The notes below the pieces were generated by a model. That model saw only the letters and a program-made list of their open reading frames with translations, had not been told where the DNA came from and did not search any database. Positions 33,335 through 43,400 of a DNA stretch of 64,000 nt are shown here, in pieces (positions within the stretch are counted from its first letter, which is position 1; each line of letters begins with the position of its first letter). The stretch is taken from assembly GCA_002393575.1 (NCBI GenBank), contig DGSN01000077.1, positions 18,188-82,187 on the forward strand, in the 5' to 3' direction. The DNA is from Prevotellaceae bacterium UBA4361 (GTDB lineage: Bacteria; Bacteroidota; Bacteroidia; Bacteroidales; Bacteroidaceae). The translations under genes were made by a program, and so were the position numbers.

Positions 33335-35332
33335 ATGAAGAATTACGGATTTATAAAAGTGGCATCTGCCATTCCGTCAGTCACAGTGGCCGACTGCACA
33401 TCCAACATCAAGGAAATCAAACGACTCATAGACCAAGCAGCCGTTGAGGAAGCAGCCATCGTCTGTTTCCCAGAGCTGAGCATCACGGCATACACCTGCA
33501 ACGACCTATTCAGTCAGCAAACCTTGCTCGATGCCAGTAAAACAGCACTCCAATGGTTGCTTCAGAACAACGACACCTCCATTATAGCCATACTCGGCAT
33601 GCCACTCGAAATCCATTCCATGTTGTTCAATGTGGCAGTCGTCATACAAGCCAATCGAATAGTAGGAATCGTTCCGAAGACCTATCTACCCAACTACAAA
33701 GAATTCTACGAACAGCGGTGGTTTGCATCCGCCAACTGTCTGAAAGACACCACAACAACACTTTGCGGACAAACAGTTCCTGTGGGGAAGAACCTATTGT
33801 TCAGCATCAACAAAGAAGCAACATTCGGCATAGAACTCTGCGAGGATGTTTGGGCACCCATCCCCCCAAGCACACACCTGACACTCCAAGGTGCAGACAT
33901 CATCTTTAACCTTTCTGCCTCCAACGAACTTATCAGCAAGAACAATTATCTCCACACCCTACTCTCCCAGCAATCAGCACGTTGCATTTGTGGATACGTC
34001 TATTCCTCTTCTGGTTTTGGCGAATCCACACAAGACGTAGTATATGGAGGTAATGCACTCATCTACGAAAACGGTACACAGCTTGCCTCTGCCCAGCGTT
34101 TCAGCTTAGAGCCTCAAATCTCCATTGCTGACATTGATGTGGAACGCCTACGAATGGAACGCAGAAGTAACACCACTTTTTCTGCATGTGTTCTAAACAA
34201 CCTGCATTCCGACAGCAATCAACAAACCATTGTCAACATTTCACAAATAAAACCGAACAACAACTCTTCCGACTACGAATTGGCTCGATGGGTGAACCCC
34301 CATCCATTCGTTCCAGCAGGCAAAGAACTTGATGAACGATGCGAGGAAATCTTCTCCATCCAGGTCAATGCACTTGCCAAACGCATCGTCCACACACACG
34401 CAAAAACCGTCGTGCTGGGCATCAGCGGAGGACTCGACTCTACACTTGCCTTGCTCGTCTGTGTACGTACCATGGACAAACTATCCCGTCCACGCACCGA
34501 CATAGTAGGTATCACCATGCCTGGCTTCGGCACCACCGACCGCACCTACCACAACGCCGTTGCACTCATGAAGAGCTTAGGCATCACGCTTCGTGAAATC
34601 AGCATCCGAGAAGCCTGCATCCAGCATTTCAAGGACATCGGACACGACATCAGTCAGCATGATGTCACCTACGAAAACACACAAGCTCGCGAACGGACAC
34701 AAATCCTAATGGACGTGGCAAACCAAATGAATGGATTCGTGGTAGGAACAGGCGACCTTTCAGAACTCGCACTCGGATGGGCAACATACAATGCAGACCA
34801 CATGTCCAACTACGGAGTCAATTGCTCCATCCCCAAAACACTTGTCCGTCATCTTGTCGCATGGGTTGCACACAACAGCATCGACGAAGCATCGAAAGAC
34901 ACCCTGCTCGACATTGTTCAAACCCCTATCAGTCCAGAATTGATTCCAGCCGATGAAAATGGCAACATTAAGCAAAAGACAGAAGATTTAGTAGGCCCAT
35001 ACGAGCTTCATGATTTCTTCCTCTACCATTTCATGCGCCTGGGATATAGCCCTGCAAAAATCTACTATTTGGCACAAATCGCCTTCTGTGGAAAACAGAA
35101 ATACGACAATATCAACGGACTCAATCTGGCAGTCGGTTCCTACGATAAAGCAACCATCCTCCATTGGCTCAAGACATTCTGTCGTCGATTCTTCACCCAG
35201 CAATTCAAACGCTCCTGCCTGCCCGATGGGCCAAAGGTGGGTAGCGTCAGCCTCTCTCCTCGTGGAGATTGGCGTATGCCGTCCGACGCTTCATCTGCCG
35301 AATGGCTCAAGGAATGCAATTCATTGGAATAA
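33335..35332 (+). CDS. nadE: Glutamine-dependent NAD+ synthetase (NadE)
   Basis: 665 residues from the ATG at 33335; a TTG three codons earlier is less likely. The N-terminal nitrilase-type glutaminase domain has the catalytic triad: Glu in CFPELSITAY (about 47), Lys in IVPKTYLPNYKEFYE (about 114) and Cys in FGIELCEDVWAP (about 172). The C-terminal synthetase domain has the P-loop LGISGGLDSTLAL (about 362-374). It converts deamido-NAD+ to NAD+ with ammonia from glutamine, in the cytoplasm. A word repeat precedes it and the iteron-bearing gap follows. Confidence 0.97.
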   Translation: MKNYGFIKVASAIPSVTVADCTSNIKEIKRLIDQAAVEEAAIVCFPELSITAYTCNDLFSQQTLLDASKTALQWLLQNNDTSIIAILGMPLEIHSMLFNVAVVIQANRIVGIVPKTYLPNYKEFYEQRWFASANCLKDTTTTLCGQTVPVGKNLLFSINKEATFGIELCEDVWAPIPPSTHLTLQGADIIFNLSASNELISKNNYLHTLLSQQSARCICGYVYSSSGFGESTQDVVYGGNALIYENGTQLASAQRFSLEPQISIADIDVERLRMERRSNTTFSACVLNNLHSDSNQQTIVNISQIKPNNNSSDYELARWVNPHPFVPAGKELDERCEEIFSIQVNALAKRIVHTHAKTVVLGISGGLDSTLALLVCVRTMDKLSRPRTDIVGITMPGFGTTDRTYHNAVALMKSLGITLREISIREACIQHFKDIGHDISQHDVTYENTQARERTQILMDVANQMNGFVVGTGDLSELALGWATYNADHMSNYGVNCSIPKTLVRHLVAWVAHNSIDEASKDTLLDIVQTPISPELIPADENGNIKQKTEDLVGPYELHDFFLYHFMRLGYSPAKIYYLAQIAFCGKQKYDNINGLNLAVGSYDKATILHWLKTFCRRFFTQQFKRSCLPDGPKVGSVSLSPRGDWRMPSDASSAEWLKECNSLE

Positions 35333-35413
35333 CCCCATCTCATCAATCGCATCTTTTATATATTATATAAGGTATGAAGAGAAGAACAAACTGATAAGAG
35401 ATATTGCAAAAAC

Positions 35414-35449
35414 GGAATTGGGAACAACTTCAACTTAATCCCCAATTCC
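35414..35449 (+). terminator. Possible nadE terminator hairpin
   Basis: GGAATTGGG at 35414-35422 pairs with CCCAATTCC at 35441-35449. A short TTTT follows. The right arm is the first copy of the 22-bp array. Confidence 0.45.
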
Positions 35450-35549
35450 TTTTCAGTTATTCCCCAATCGCGTAACACTACGTCCCCAATTAAACTTTCG
35501 TACTTCCCCAATAGAATAATTGCACGTTCCCAATTCCTTTTTTGTCACT
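35440..35549 (+). repeat. Five-copy 22-bp iteron array upstream of dnaK
   Basis: CCCCAAT starts at 35440, 35462, 35484 and 35506, and TCCCAATT at 35528: five copies spaced exactly 22 bp apart. Preceding bases tend to ACGT or ACTT, while the other positions of each unit vary. A period of 22 bp places every copy on the same DNA face. Confidence 0.85.
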
Positions 35550-35567
35550 ACGAACTGACAATTAAAC

Positions 35568-35660
35568 TGACACAATGTCATAAAGAATGAGTAGATTTGA
35601 ATTGACATGCTTGTTGGCATGGAATTTGCCAATTTCAGCATCGTGTTGACAAATGTGTCA
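35568..35660 (+). promoter_or_regulatory. dnaK promoter region with two TGACA/TGTCA palindromes
   Basis: A -7 match TAGATTTG lies at 35592-35599. TGACA-N3-TGTCA at 35568-35580 and TGACA-N4-TGTCA at 35647-35660 flank it. A TTGGCA/TGCCAA inverted pair lies between them. No CIRCE element (GCACTC-N9-GAGTGC) is present. Confidence 0.45.
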
Positions 35661-35703
35661 GAATTATTCACGGAATTAATAACAAAAAAATTCATAAAAG
35701 AAA

Positions 35704-37623
35704 ATGGGAAAGATTATCGGAATTGACTTGGGAACAACAAACAGTTGTGTCTCTGTGTTTGAAGGCAACGAACCAGTTGTCATCGCAAATAGTGAAGGAA
35801 AGCGCACAACTCCGTCTATCGTAGGTTTCGTAGATGGCGGCGAGCGCAAAGTGGGTGACCCTGCAAAACGTCAAGCCATCACAAACCCAAAGCGCACGGT
35901 GTTCTCCATCAAGCGTTTCATGGGTGAAACATACGACCAGGTGCAACAGGAAATCGCACGCGTTCCATACGAAGTGAAACGTGGTGACAACAACACTCCA
36001 CGTGTTGACATTGACGGACGTCTCTACACTCCACAGGAAATCTCTGCAATGATTCTTCAGAAGATGAAGAAAACCGCTGAGGATTACCTCGGACAGGAAG
36101 TCACGGAAGCTGTGATTACTGTGCCTGCTTATTTCTCCGACTCTCAGCGTCAGGCTACTAAGGAGGCTGGTCAGATTGCAGGGCTCGATGTGAAGCGTAT
36201 CGTGAACGAACCAACAGCAGCCGCTTTGGCTTATGGTATCGACAAGGCTAACAAGGATATGAAGATTGCTGTGTTCGACCTTGGTGGTGGTACGTTCGAT
36301 ATTTCCATCCTCGAATTTGGTGGTGGTGTGTTCGAAGTGCTTTCCACGAATGGTAACACGCACCTCGGTGGAGATGACTTCGACCAGGTTATCATCGACT
36401 GGCTGGCAGGTGAATTCAAGCAGGAAGAAGGTGTGGACCTCACGCTCGACCCTATGGCTATGCAGCGTCTGAAGGAGGCTGCTGAAAAGGCGAAGATTGA
36501 ACTTTCTTCAAGTTCTTCCACCGAAATCAACCTTCCTTACATCACGGTTGCAAGCGGTATGCCTAAGCATTTGGTGAAGACGCTTACTCGTGCTAAGTTC
36601 GAAGCTCTTGCTCACGGATTGATTCAAGCATGTCTTGAGCCTTGTAAGAATGCGGTCCGCGATGCTGGTATCAGCACAAGCGATATTGACGAGGTGATTC
36701 TTGTGGGTGGCTCAAGCCGTATTCCTGCTGTTCAGCAACTCGTTGAGGAGTATTTCGGAAAGGCTCCATCAAAGGGAGTGAACCCAGACGAAGTGGTGGC
36801 TGTAGGTGCATCTATCCAGGGTGCCATCCTCAACAAGGAAGAAGGCGTTGGTGACATCGTTCTTCTCGATGTTACGCCTCTCTCAATGGGTATCGAAACG
36901 CTCGGTGGTGTTATGACGAAACTAATTGATGCAAACACGACCATCCCTTGCAAGAAGAGCGAAGTATTCTCTACAGCTGCTGACAACCAGACGGAAGTGA
37001 CTATCCACGTATTGCAGGGTGAACGTCCTATGGCTGCTCAGAACAAGAGCATCGGCCGTTTCAACCTTACAGGCATTGCTCCAGCTCGTCGTGGCATTCC
37101 ACAGATTGAAGTGTCGTTCGACATTGACGCAAACGGTATCCTCAACGTATCGGCTAAGGACAAGGCAACGGGTAAGGAGCAGAGCATCCGCATTGAAGCT
37201 TCATCTGGTTTGAGCAAGGAGGAAATCGACCGAATGAAGGCTGAAGCAGAGGCTAATGCAGAAGCCGACAAGAAGGAACGTGAGCGCATCGACAAGATGA
37301 ACCAAGCAGACTCAATGATTTTCCAGACAGAAAACCAGTTGAAGGAACTTGGTGACAAGCTTTCCGCAGATGGTAGGTCCAGCATTGAAGCAGCTCTCAA
37401 GAAATTGAAAGATGCTCATGCAGCAGGTGACCTTGCTGGTATTGACGCAGCAACAACAGAACTCAACAATGCATGGCAGACAGCAAGCCAGAACATGTAT
37501 CAAGGTGCTCAAGGTCAGCCTGGTGCTGGTGCAGGCTTCCAAGGCGGTGCGCAGAACAACTCGCAGCAAAGCAACAATCCTGCCGACGATGTTCAAGACG
37601 CAGACTTTGAGGAGGTCCATTAG
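35704..37623 (+). CDS. dnaK: Chaperone DnaK (Hsp70)
   Basis: 639 residues. The nucleotide-binding domain (1 to about 380) starts MGKIIGIDLGTTNSCVSVFE and includes AVFDLGGGTFDISIL and ILVGGSSRIPAVQQL. The linker DIVLLDVTPLSMG is near 390, then the substrate-binding domain, the helical lid and a Gly/Gln-rich tail ending ADFEEVH, close to the EEVD-like acidic end. It folds and protects proteins together with DnaJ and GrpE, neither of which is next to it here. The tail GAGAGFQGGAQNNSQQSNN is low-complexity. The gene ends at a strong terminator, after which the mobile element begins. Confidence 0.99.
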   Translation: MGKIIGIDLGTTNSCVSVFEGNEPVVIANSEGKRTTPSIVGFVDGGERKVGDPAKRQAITNPKRTVFSIKRFMGETYDQVQQEIARVPYEVKRGDNNTPRVDIDGRLYTPQEISAMILQKMKKTAEDYLGQEVTEAVITVPAYFSDSQRQATKEAGQIAGLDVKRIVNEPTAAALAYGIDKANKDMKIAVFDLGGGTFDISILEFGGGVFEVLSTNGNTHLGGDDFDQVIIDWLAGEFKQEEGVDLTLDPMAMQRLKEAAEKAKIELSSSSSTEINLPYITVASGMPKHLVKTLTRAKFEALAHGLIQACLEPCKNAVRDAGISTSDIDEVILVGGSSRIPAVQQLVEEYFGKAPSKGVNPDEVVAVGASIQGAILNKEEGVGDIVLLDVTPLSMGIETLGGVMTKLIDANTTIPCKKSEVFSTAADNQTEVTIHVLQGERPMAAQNKSIGRFNLTGIAPARRGIPQIEVSFDIDANGILNVSAKDKATGKEQSIRIEASSGLSKEEIDRMKAEAEANAEADKKERERIDKMNQADSMIFQTENQLKELGDKLSADGRSSIEAALKKLKDAHAAGDLAGIDAATTELNNAWQTASQNMYQGAQGQPGAGAGFQGGAQNNSQQSNNPADDVQDADFEEVH

Positions 37624-37655
37624 TCCAAAGATAACAATCAATAACAATCGGAAAC

Positions 37656-37690
37656 CAAATCCGTGTAGCTCTCTGAGTTACACGGATTTG
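37656..37690 (+). terminator. dnaK terminator
   Basis: CAAATCCGTGTA (37656-37667) pairs exactly with TACACGGATTTG (37679-37690). The stem extends inward by GCTC/GAGT. CCGTTTT follows. Confidence 0.85.
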
Positions 37691-37816
37691 CCGTTTTAAG
37701 GGGTTTGGTGTTCGTTATTGATTTCTATCATTTCCTATCTCAGACGTGTTCCATATTTGTACCTTAACAAAAAAGTAGAAGTTTTGAAACAAAAAAATAT
37801 AAATAAAAACAAAGTC

Positions 37817-37824
37817 TAATTTTG
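37817..37824 (+). promoter_or_regulatory. Promoter -7 element for the integrase operon
   Basis: TAATTTTG ending 11 bp before the start codon at 37836, so the transcript is nearly leaderless. Confidence 0.55.
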
Positions 37825-37835
37825 AACAAAAAATT

Positions 37836-38399
37836 ATGCCAGGAATTGCATTGGAAATCAAGAGAAAATGCAAAGTGTGTGGAAAAGTTTTCCTTGTGAA
37901 GAAGCTTGACTCACAGTTTTGCTCGAAAAGATGCAGCGCAGTCGATTTGAAACGCAGGCGCGATGCAGAAGTAAAAGAGGCTCGTCTCGCAAAGATTGCA
38001 GCCCAAGTGCCGGACATCCGAGAGTATATCTCGGTAAAAGAGGCCGTAGCCTTGTACCATATTGAACGTGGTACGTTGTACCGTCTCATACGATTAGGGC
38101 GTATTCCAGCAATGAATTTTGGGAAACATCTCATTCGTATCAAGCGTTCAGAACTGGAAGCCAACTTTATGCTACGCAAAAAAGCTAAACGAGAGAAGGA
38201 GAAACCAATCCCAAAGCTCTACAACCTCGAACCAGAGAATTGTTATACCGTTGGAGAGATATGCAAGAAGTATCGCATCAACGACAGCACCGTATGGGCG
38301 CATGTACGGAAGTATTCTATCCCCTCACGACAAATAGGCAACTATGTCTATATCCCCAAAGACGAAATCGATAATCTCTATAAATCCGATATATTATGA
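37836..38399 (+). CDS. Zinc-ribbon protein with two excisionase-type HTH domains
   Basis: 187 residues. The N-terminal Cys4 ribbon is CKVCGKVF and FCSKRC (about 12-35). Two MerR/Xis-like helix-turn-helix units follow at about 64-110 (ISVKEAVALYHIERGTLYRL) and 136-183 (YTVGEICKKYRINDSTVWAH), joined by a basic linker (RKKAKREKEKP). Its stop overlaps the integrase start by 4 bp (ATGA). Proteins of this layout often accompany Bacteroides-type integrases and probably help recombination or regulate it. A promoter lies just upstream. Confidence 0.75.
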   Translation: MPGIALEIKRKCKVCGKVFLVKKLDSQFCSKRCSAVDLKRRRDAEVKEARLAKIAAQVPDIREYISVKEAVALYHIERGTLYRLIRLGRIPAMNFGKHLIRIKRSELEANFMLRKKAKREKEKPIPKLYNLEPENCYTVGEICKKYRINDSTVWAHVRKYSIPSRQIGNYVYIPKDEIDNLYKSDIL

Positions 38400-39658
38400 A
38401 GAAAGCAATGCTCCACACCAAAGTGTCCGTCAGACTCCGAAAGTCGGAGCTTCATGACGAGTGGTATCTTTACCTCGAAGCCTATCCTGTGTTCAAACCT
38501 GGGCATGACAAGCCTTGCCGTGAACGCGAGTATCTAAACCGTATCATCAGGACTCCTTTGTGGGACAAGACTCGTCCTGCTCGTATGGATGAATACGGCA
38601 ACCAATCTTATAAGCCCAAACGTGACGTGAACGGTATCATCGTTTGTCGTTCAAAGGCAGACCGTGAAACGTGTGTCTTTGCCGACAATGTACGCATTCT
38701 CCGCCAGCGGGAATACGACAATACGGAACTATATTCTGACACCGAACAAGCTATGGTGGAGAAGAAAGCCAGAGGACAGGCTGACTTCATTGAATATTTC
38801 GGAAAGCAGGCTGCTAAACGCTACAAGAATGACACCAAATCCGTCGGTGTCAATTGGGATAGAGCCCATGACTTGCTGAAGATATTCAACAAGAATAAGC
38901 CTTTACCGTTTGCTCAGATTGATATGCACTTGATAGAGAGTTTCAGGGACTTCTTACTGAAAGCTCCGCGAGGGGGCAATAAAAGAGGTATCATCTCTCA
39001 GAATACAGCTTCCACCTATTTCACTCTTTTCAAGGCAGCTCTACATCAGGCATTCATCGACAATTACTTCGACGTAGACATTGCCGCTAAGGTGAAGGGC
39101 ATCTCTGGAGTGGAGAGCCGTCGCGAGTATCTAACTATCGAGGAACTGAACAAACTCGCAGCAACACCTTGTGAATACCCCATGTTGAAGAAGGCTGCCT
39201 TCTTTAGTGCATTGACAGGACTTCGTCATTCCGATATACGAAAGATGACTTGGAAAGAACTATCCGTAGAAGGTGATCACTATCGCATAAACTTCACTCA
39301 ACGGAAAACAGGAGGTGTGGAGTACATGCCTATATCTGAGCAAGCCTATCTTATTTGTGGTGAACCTGCCGAACCCGATAGGTTGGTTTTTGAAGGATTA
39401 CAAGATCCTTCATGGATTAACAGACCAGTGAAGAAGTGGATAGAAGCTGCTGGTATAAAGAAGCACATAACATTCCATTGCTTTCGTCATTCCTACGCAA
39501 CAAACCAACTTACAGAAGGCACGGACTTATACACCGTATCAAAGATGTTGGGGCATACCAACATCCGCACCACGCAGATATACGCCAAGGTCGTTGACTC
39601 TAAGAAAGAGGAGGCTGCACAAGCCATCAAACTCAATCTTCAAAGTGATGTGATATAA
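38396..39658 (+). CDS. Tyrosine recombinase/integrase (Bacteroides type)
   Basis: 420 residues with an N-terminal arm-binding domain, a SAM-like core-binding domain (about 130-230) and a catalytic domain (about 245-410). The full catalytic set is present: Arg277 (TGLRHSD), Lys304 (TQRKTGG), His361 and Arg364 (HCFRHSY), His387 (LGHTN) and Tyr396 (QIYAK). It should insert and excise the element at a specific site. Location beside the dnaK terminator suggests the left attachment site lies in 37691-37816. Confidence 0.95.
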   Translation: MKKAMLHTKVSVRLRKSELHDEWYLYLEAYPVFKPGHDKPCREREYLNRIIRTPLWDKTRPARMDEYGNQSYKPKRDVNGIIVCRSKADRETCVFADNVRILRQREYDNTELYSDTEQAMVEKKARGQADFIEYFGKQAAKRYKNDTKSVGVNWDRAHDLLKIFNKNKPLPFAQIDMHLIESFRDFLLKAPRGGNKRGIISQNTASTYFTLFKAALHQAFIDNYFDVDIAAKVKGISGVESRREYLTIEELNKLAATPCEYPMLKKAAFFSALTGLRHSDIRKMTWKELSVEGDHYRINFTQRKTGGVEYMPISEQAYLICGEPAEPDRLVFEGLQDPSWINRPVKKWIEAAGIKKHITFHCFRHSYATNQLTEGTDLYTVSKMLGHTNIRTTQIYAKVVDSKKEEAAQAIKLNLQSDVI

Positions 39659-39683
39659 ATCCATCAAGCACCTTACTAAGGTT

Positions 39684-39713
39684 AAGCCATCTATGCAATA
39701 GCAAAGGTGGCTT
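39684..39713 (+). terminator. Weak hairpin after the integrase gene
   Basis: AAGCCATC pairs with GGTGGCTT (8 pairs with one G-U). GCCCCGTCTTTT follows 1 bp later. Termination is plausible but the T-tract is short. Confidence 0.35.
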
Positions 39714-39736
39714 GCCCCGTCTTTTAACTTTCATTC

Positions 39737-39886
39737 ATACGGAATAGCCTACGGAAGTATCCCGTAAGCCATTCCGTATCTCAATTATTTTCGATTTCTA
39801 TTGTTAAATGATGTTTCTGAAACCGCCTGATTTCAAGCGTTTTCGGTTATTTATTGATTGTTGTTAATACGAAACGGCATACGGGA
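39737..39886. repeat. Three 20-bp repeats, candidate integrase or Xis arm sites
   Basis: ATACGGAATAGCCTACGGAA lies at 39737-39756, an inverted copy (reverse complement ATACGGAATGGCTTACGGGA) at 39760-39779, and ATACGAAACGGCATACGGGA at 39867-39886. They lie between the integrase and Xis-like genes. The rest of the 39659-40004 gap is unremarkable. Confidence 0.8.
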
Positions 39887-39909
39887 AGTTTTTACCCATT
39901 TTTCTGCCC

Positions 39910-39940
39910 TTGCGAAGGGCATTTTATCGCACTATCTTTG
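39910..39940 (+). promoter_or_regulatory. Promoter for the xis-primase genes
   Basis: TTG at 39910-39912, 20 bp, then TATCTTTG followed by CAG at 39933-39940. It is about 65 bp upstream of the start at 40005. Confidence 0.65.
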
Positions 39941-40004
39941 CAGCCGAATTCAAATAAACGCTGACTGCGCAGTCGCAAAGTATTAACATCAAATTTCATT
40001 TAAA

Positions 40005-40400
40005 ATGGAAGAAAGAAAACATACGTCGAGTGGCGTTCCCACCTTTGACATGATTCCCATGCTGATGGCGAATCTTCTCGAAGACAACAAGATTCTGTCA
40101 GCAAAGATTGATGCCCTCAACAGAAAGATCTCGGCATCTGTAGGTAATAGTAAGGACGATGACCAACGCATGGATGTAACTGAAGCACAAAAGTACATTC
40201 CTGGTCATCCAGCAGTTCAGACCATCTATGGCTGGACATCCAACAATATGATACCTTATCATAAAGTTGGCAAACGCATCTATTTCGTCAAGTCAGAACT
40301 TGATGCCTGGCTCTCAAAGGAGCAGCATAAGTCTCAGGAGGACTTGCAAAAAGAAGCTGAGGAATATGTGAACAATCGGAGAAAACAACCAACAACGTAA
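40005..40400 (+). CDS. Excisionase-like helix-turn-helix protein
   Basis: 131 residues. An N-terminal helix (MIPMLMANLLEDNKILSAKI, about 16-35) looks like a coiled-coil dimerisation segment. A MerR/Xis-type winged HTH follows (about 60-105: VTEAQKYIPGHPAVQTIYGW, then KVGKRIYFVKSELDAWL). Bacteroides elements carry such proteins beside the integrase, where they steer excision. It is followed by the primase gene after 6 bp. Confidence 0.75.
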   Translation: MEERKHTSSGVPTFDMIPMLMANLLEDNKILSAKIDALNRKISASVGNSKDDDQRMDVTEAQKYIPGHPAVQTIYGWTSNNMIPYHKVGKRIYFVKSELDAWLSKEQHKSQEDLQKEAEEYVNNRRKQPTT

Positions 40401-40406
40401 TAAGGT

Positions 40407-43400
40407 ATGAGAATCGCTTCTAACATTATCGATACGATAAAGGCAAAAGCCGACATCGTTGAGGTCATTGGTGAATATGTTCACCTGACCAAGAAGGGAC
40501 AGAATTATATTGGTCTATGCCCCTTCCATAATGACAGCACACCGTCATTAACCGTCAGTTCTGCTAAAGGCATCTACAAGTGTTTCGCTTGTGATGCCTC
40601 TGGCGACGTAATCAAGTTCTTGCAAGATCATCTTAAAATCTCCTTCGTTGAAGCCGTGAAGATGTTGGCAAATAAGTATGGCGTTGAGATTCCTGAGGAT
40701 TCATGTTCTATGGCTGATGACGCAGACCAACGCAAGCGAGAGTCAATGTTCATCATCAATGACTATGCTGCCAAGTTCTTTGCCGAGAATCTATTCAGAG
40801 AAGCAGAAGAGTCGCACACGGCTTTTGGCTATGCAACCAGCCGCTGGCCAATAGAGTATATTCGTACATTTGGCATCGGCTATGCCAGCAATAGTTGGGA
40901 CTCCTTTTCTCGCTGGGCGAAGGATATGGGACTCGACAAAGACCTTTTGCTTGAATTGGGACTTGTCAAGGAGAAAAGCACGAACGATGATGTTTATGAC
41001 ACGTTCCGCGGTCGCATCATGATTCCCATTCGTGACAGACAGCATCGAATTATAGCTTTCACAGCAAGGATCCTGCCCGACATCCTTGCCCATGCCCCTA
41101 ATGCTCCCAAGTATATTAACTCCTCCACATCTCTTATATATGATAAGGGCAATAGCCTATTCGGTATTGATGTGGCATGGAACGCAGCGTCAAAAGCTGG
41201 TGTGATGAACCTTGTAGAGGGAGCGCCAGACGTAATGCGTTTGCAGGTTATTGATGCTTCTAATACTGTTGCGCCTCTCGGCTCCTCATGGACAGAGGCA
41301 CAACTCAGTATGTTGAAACGCATAACGAGCAGGCTCAACATCATCCCGGATAGTGATATTCCAAAAGAAGGAGAGCACTTTGGCGTCGGATTTGCAAGTG
41401 CCATGCGCACAGGAAAATTGGCATTGTCCCTTGGTTTTACTGTAACCATACAGGAAATTCCAATCGGTGATTTGAAAAATGACCCAGATTCATACCTGAG
41501 TTCAAAAGATAAATTGGATGAATTGACTATACAAGATTTTGTAATGTGGTATGCTTCAAAAGTCATAAATCTTAATGGAGAAAACATACCACAACAGGCA
41601 AAAGCTATCCATGAAGTCGTGGAACTTGTGAAGACGATTCCTGACAAAGTCCTTCTGGAATCATACACCGATAAACTCATCAATGTCTATGGACATAGAA
41701 ACATGTGGAAGCGTGAAATCATGGGCGTTCAATCCATGCCTGCCCCAGTTGCCAGTCCTGCCATAAGTGATGAAGAATATGCTGCCCTTTTCAAAGGCAC
41801 TGAGATTAAGGTTGGCAACAACTGCTATTATGGTTATACCAAAGAGGGTGAAAAAGAAATCTCAAACTTCATCATGATTCCCCTCTACCTGATTCGTGAT
41901 GGTGCATCTGCTTCTCGCGTATTCATCTTGCGGAATGTCATGGGCTTTGAAGTTCGTATAGAGTTCAGTATAGAGGAAATGACCGTGTTGCAGAAGTTCC
42001 GTAACCGTATTGAACGTGAAGTAAACTTCATGTGGTATGGCACGTCGGCCAAGTTCAACAAGTTGCGAGGCATCCTCTACTCCAGTATGGAGGTCATCAC
42101 TAAGATTTCTACTCTTGGATGGCAGAAGATAGGCTTTTTCGCTTTTGGGAACGGCATCATTCTCAATGGTGAATGGCATCCGGTAAACGAAGAAGGCATT
42201 GTGCGATTGGGCAATCCTTTAGGCTCATTCTATCTCCCAGCCTTCTCTAAGATGAATGAAGATAATAGCGAGAAGTTCCTCTTTGAACAGAAGTTCATTC
42301 ATCTGCCAGATAGTAAAGTGCGTTTCTTCCAGTTTGCCACACAAATGCGGTTGGTCTATGGCGACAATGCCATCATCGGCATTTGCTTCATAGTGGTGTG
42401 CCTCTTTCGTGACATAATCATTCGTCATCGTCGAGAGTTCCCCACACTCTTTCTATTTGGGCCAAAGGGAACTGGGAAGACCGCCTTTGGTGAACTGCTG
42501 CAAAGTGTGTTCGTCTATAATGGTGATCATCCGAACCTTCGTACATCTACTATGCCGAGTCTTGCCACCGTCTTGTCACAAGCCGAGGATGCCATCATGC
42601 ATCTTGACGAATATAAGAACGACATCGATGTGGAAAAGATTGAACTGCTGAAAGGACTTTGGGATTGCCAAGGACGAAGCAAGCTTGACATAGAAACCCG
42701 CAAACGTGAACAGTCGAAAGTCCTCAGTGGTGTGATTGTCAGTGGTCAGGAGAAACCAACCGTCGATATTGCCTTGTATTCTCGCCAATGTGTATTGCCA
42801 TTCCACAAGGACACACATACAACTGAAGAAAAAGAGAACTTCCGTGTGCTGAAAGATTGGGAGTATGAAGGAACTTCCTACGTCGTTCTTGAACTATTGC
42901 AGGTTCGGACACAGTTTGAGCATTCCTATAAAGATTGTTATGAACAGGCCGTCAAGAGCATCTGCACATCCTTAACGTTTTGTATTGATGAACGCATCCT
43001 CCATAATTGGTCAGTTGTGTTGGCTTCCTTTATGGCTGTGCAGCATCATATTCAGTTTCCTTTTACCTATGAGGAGGTTTTCAAGACAGTACTGAATGGC
43101 GTGGAATACCAGAACGAGGAATGTCTGCATAGCAACGAACTGAGCATTTTCTGGAAGACCGTTGACTATCTGAAACACGACAATCAGATATACGGACTTT
43201 GTGATTATCGCATCCACGAATATACCAGTCTGAAGGTTGACATCAAGATGGATGGCAGACGGCAAACCGTAACCAGAGAATACGGCAATGCCAAGAAAAT
43301 CCTCATGATTCCGACCAACAGCCGTATGTTTGCCCTCTATGCGCTCCACCTTCAAAAGACCCGTGAGAAAGTTATTCCTGAGAATACGCTGAAGTATTAT

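Noticed and set aside
35440..35549. CRISPR-like array
   Set aside because: Conserved parts are only 7-8 bp and the 22-bp period is too short for repeat plus spacer; no cas genes are present.
35333..35703. CIRCE heat-shock operator upstream of dnaK
   Set aside because: No GCACTC-N9-GAGTGC pattern exists in the gap.
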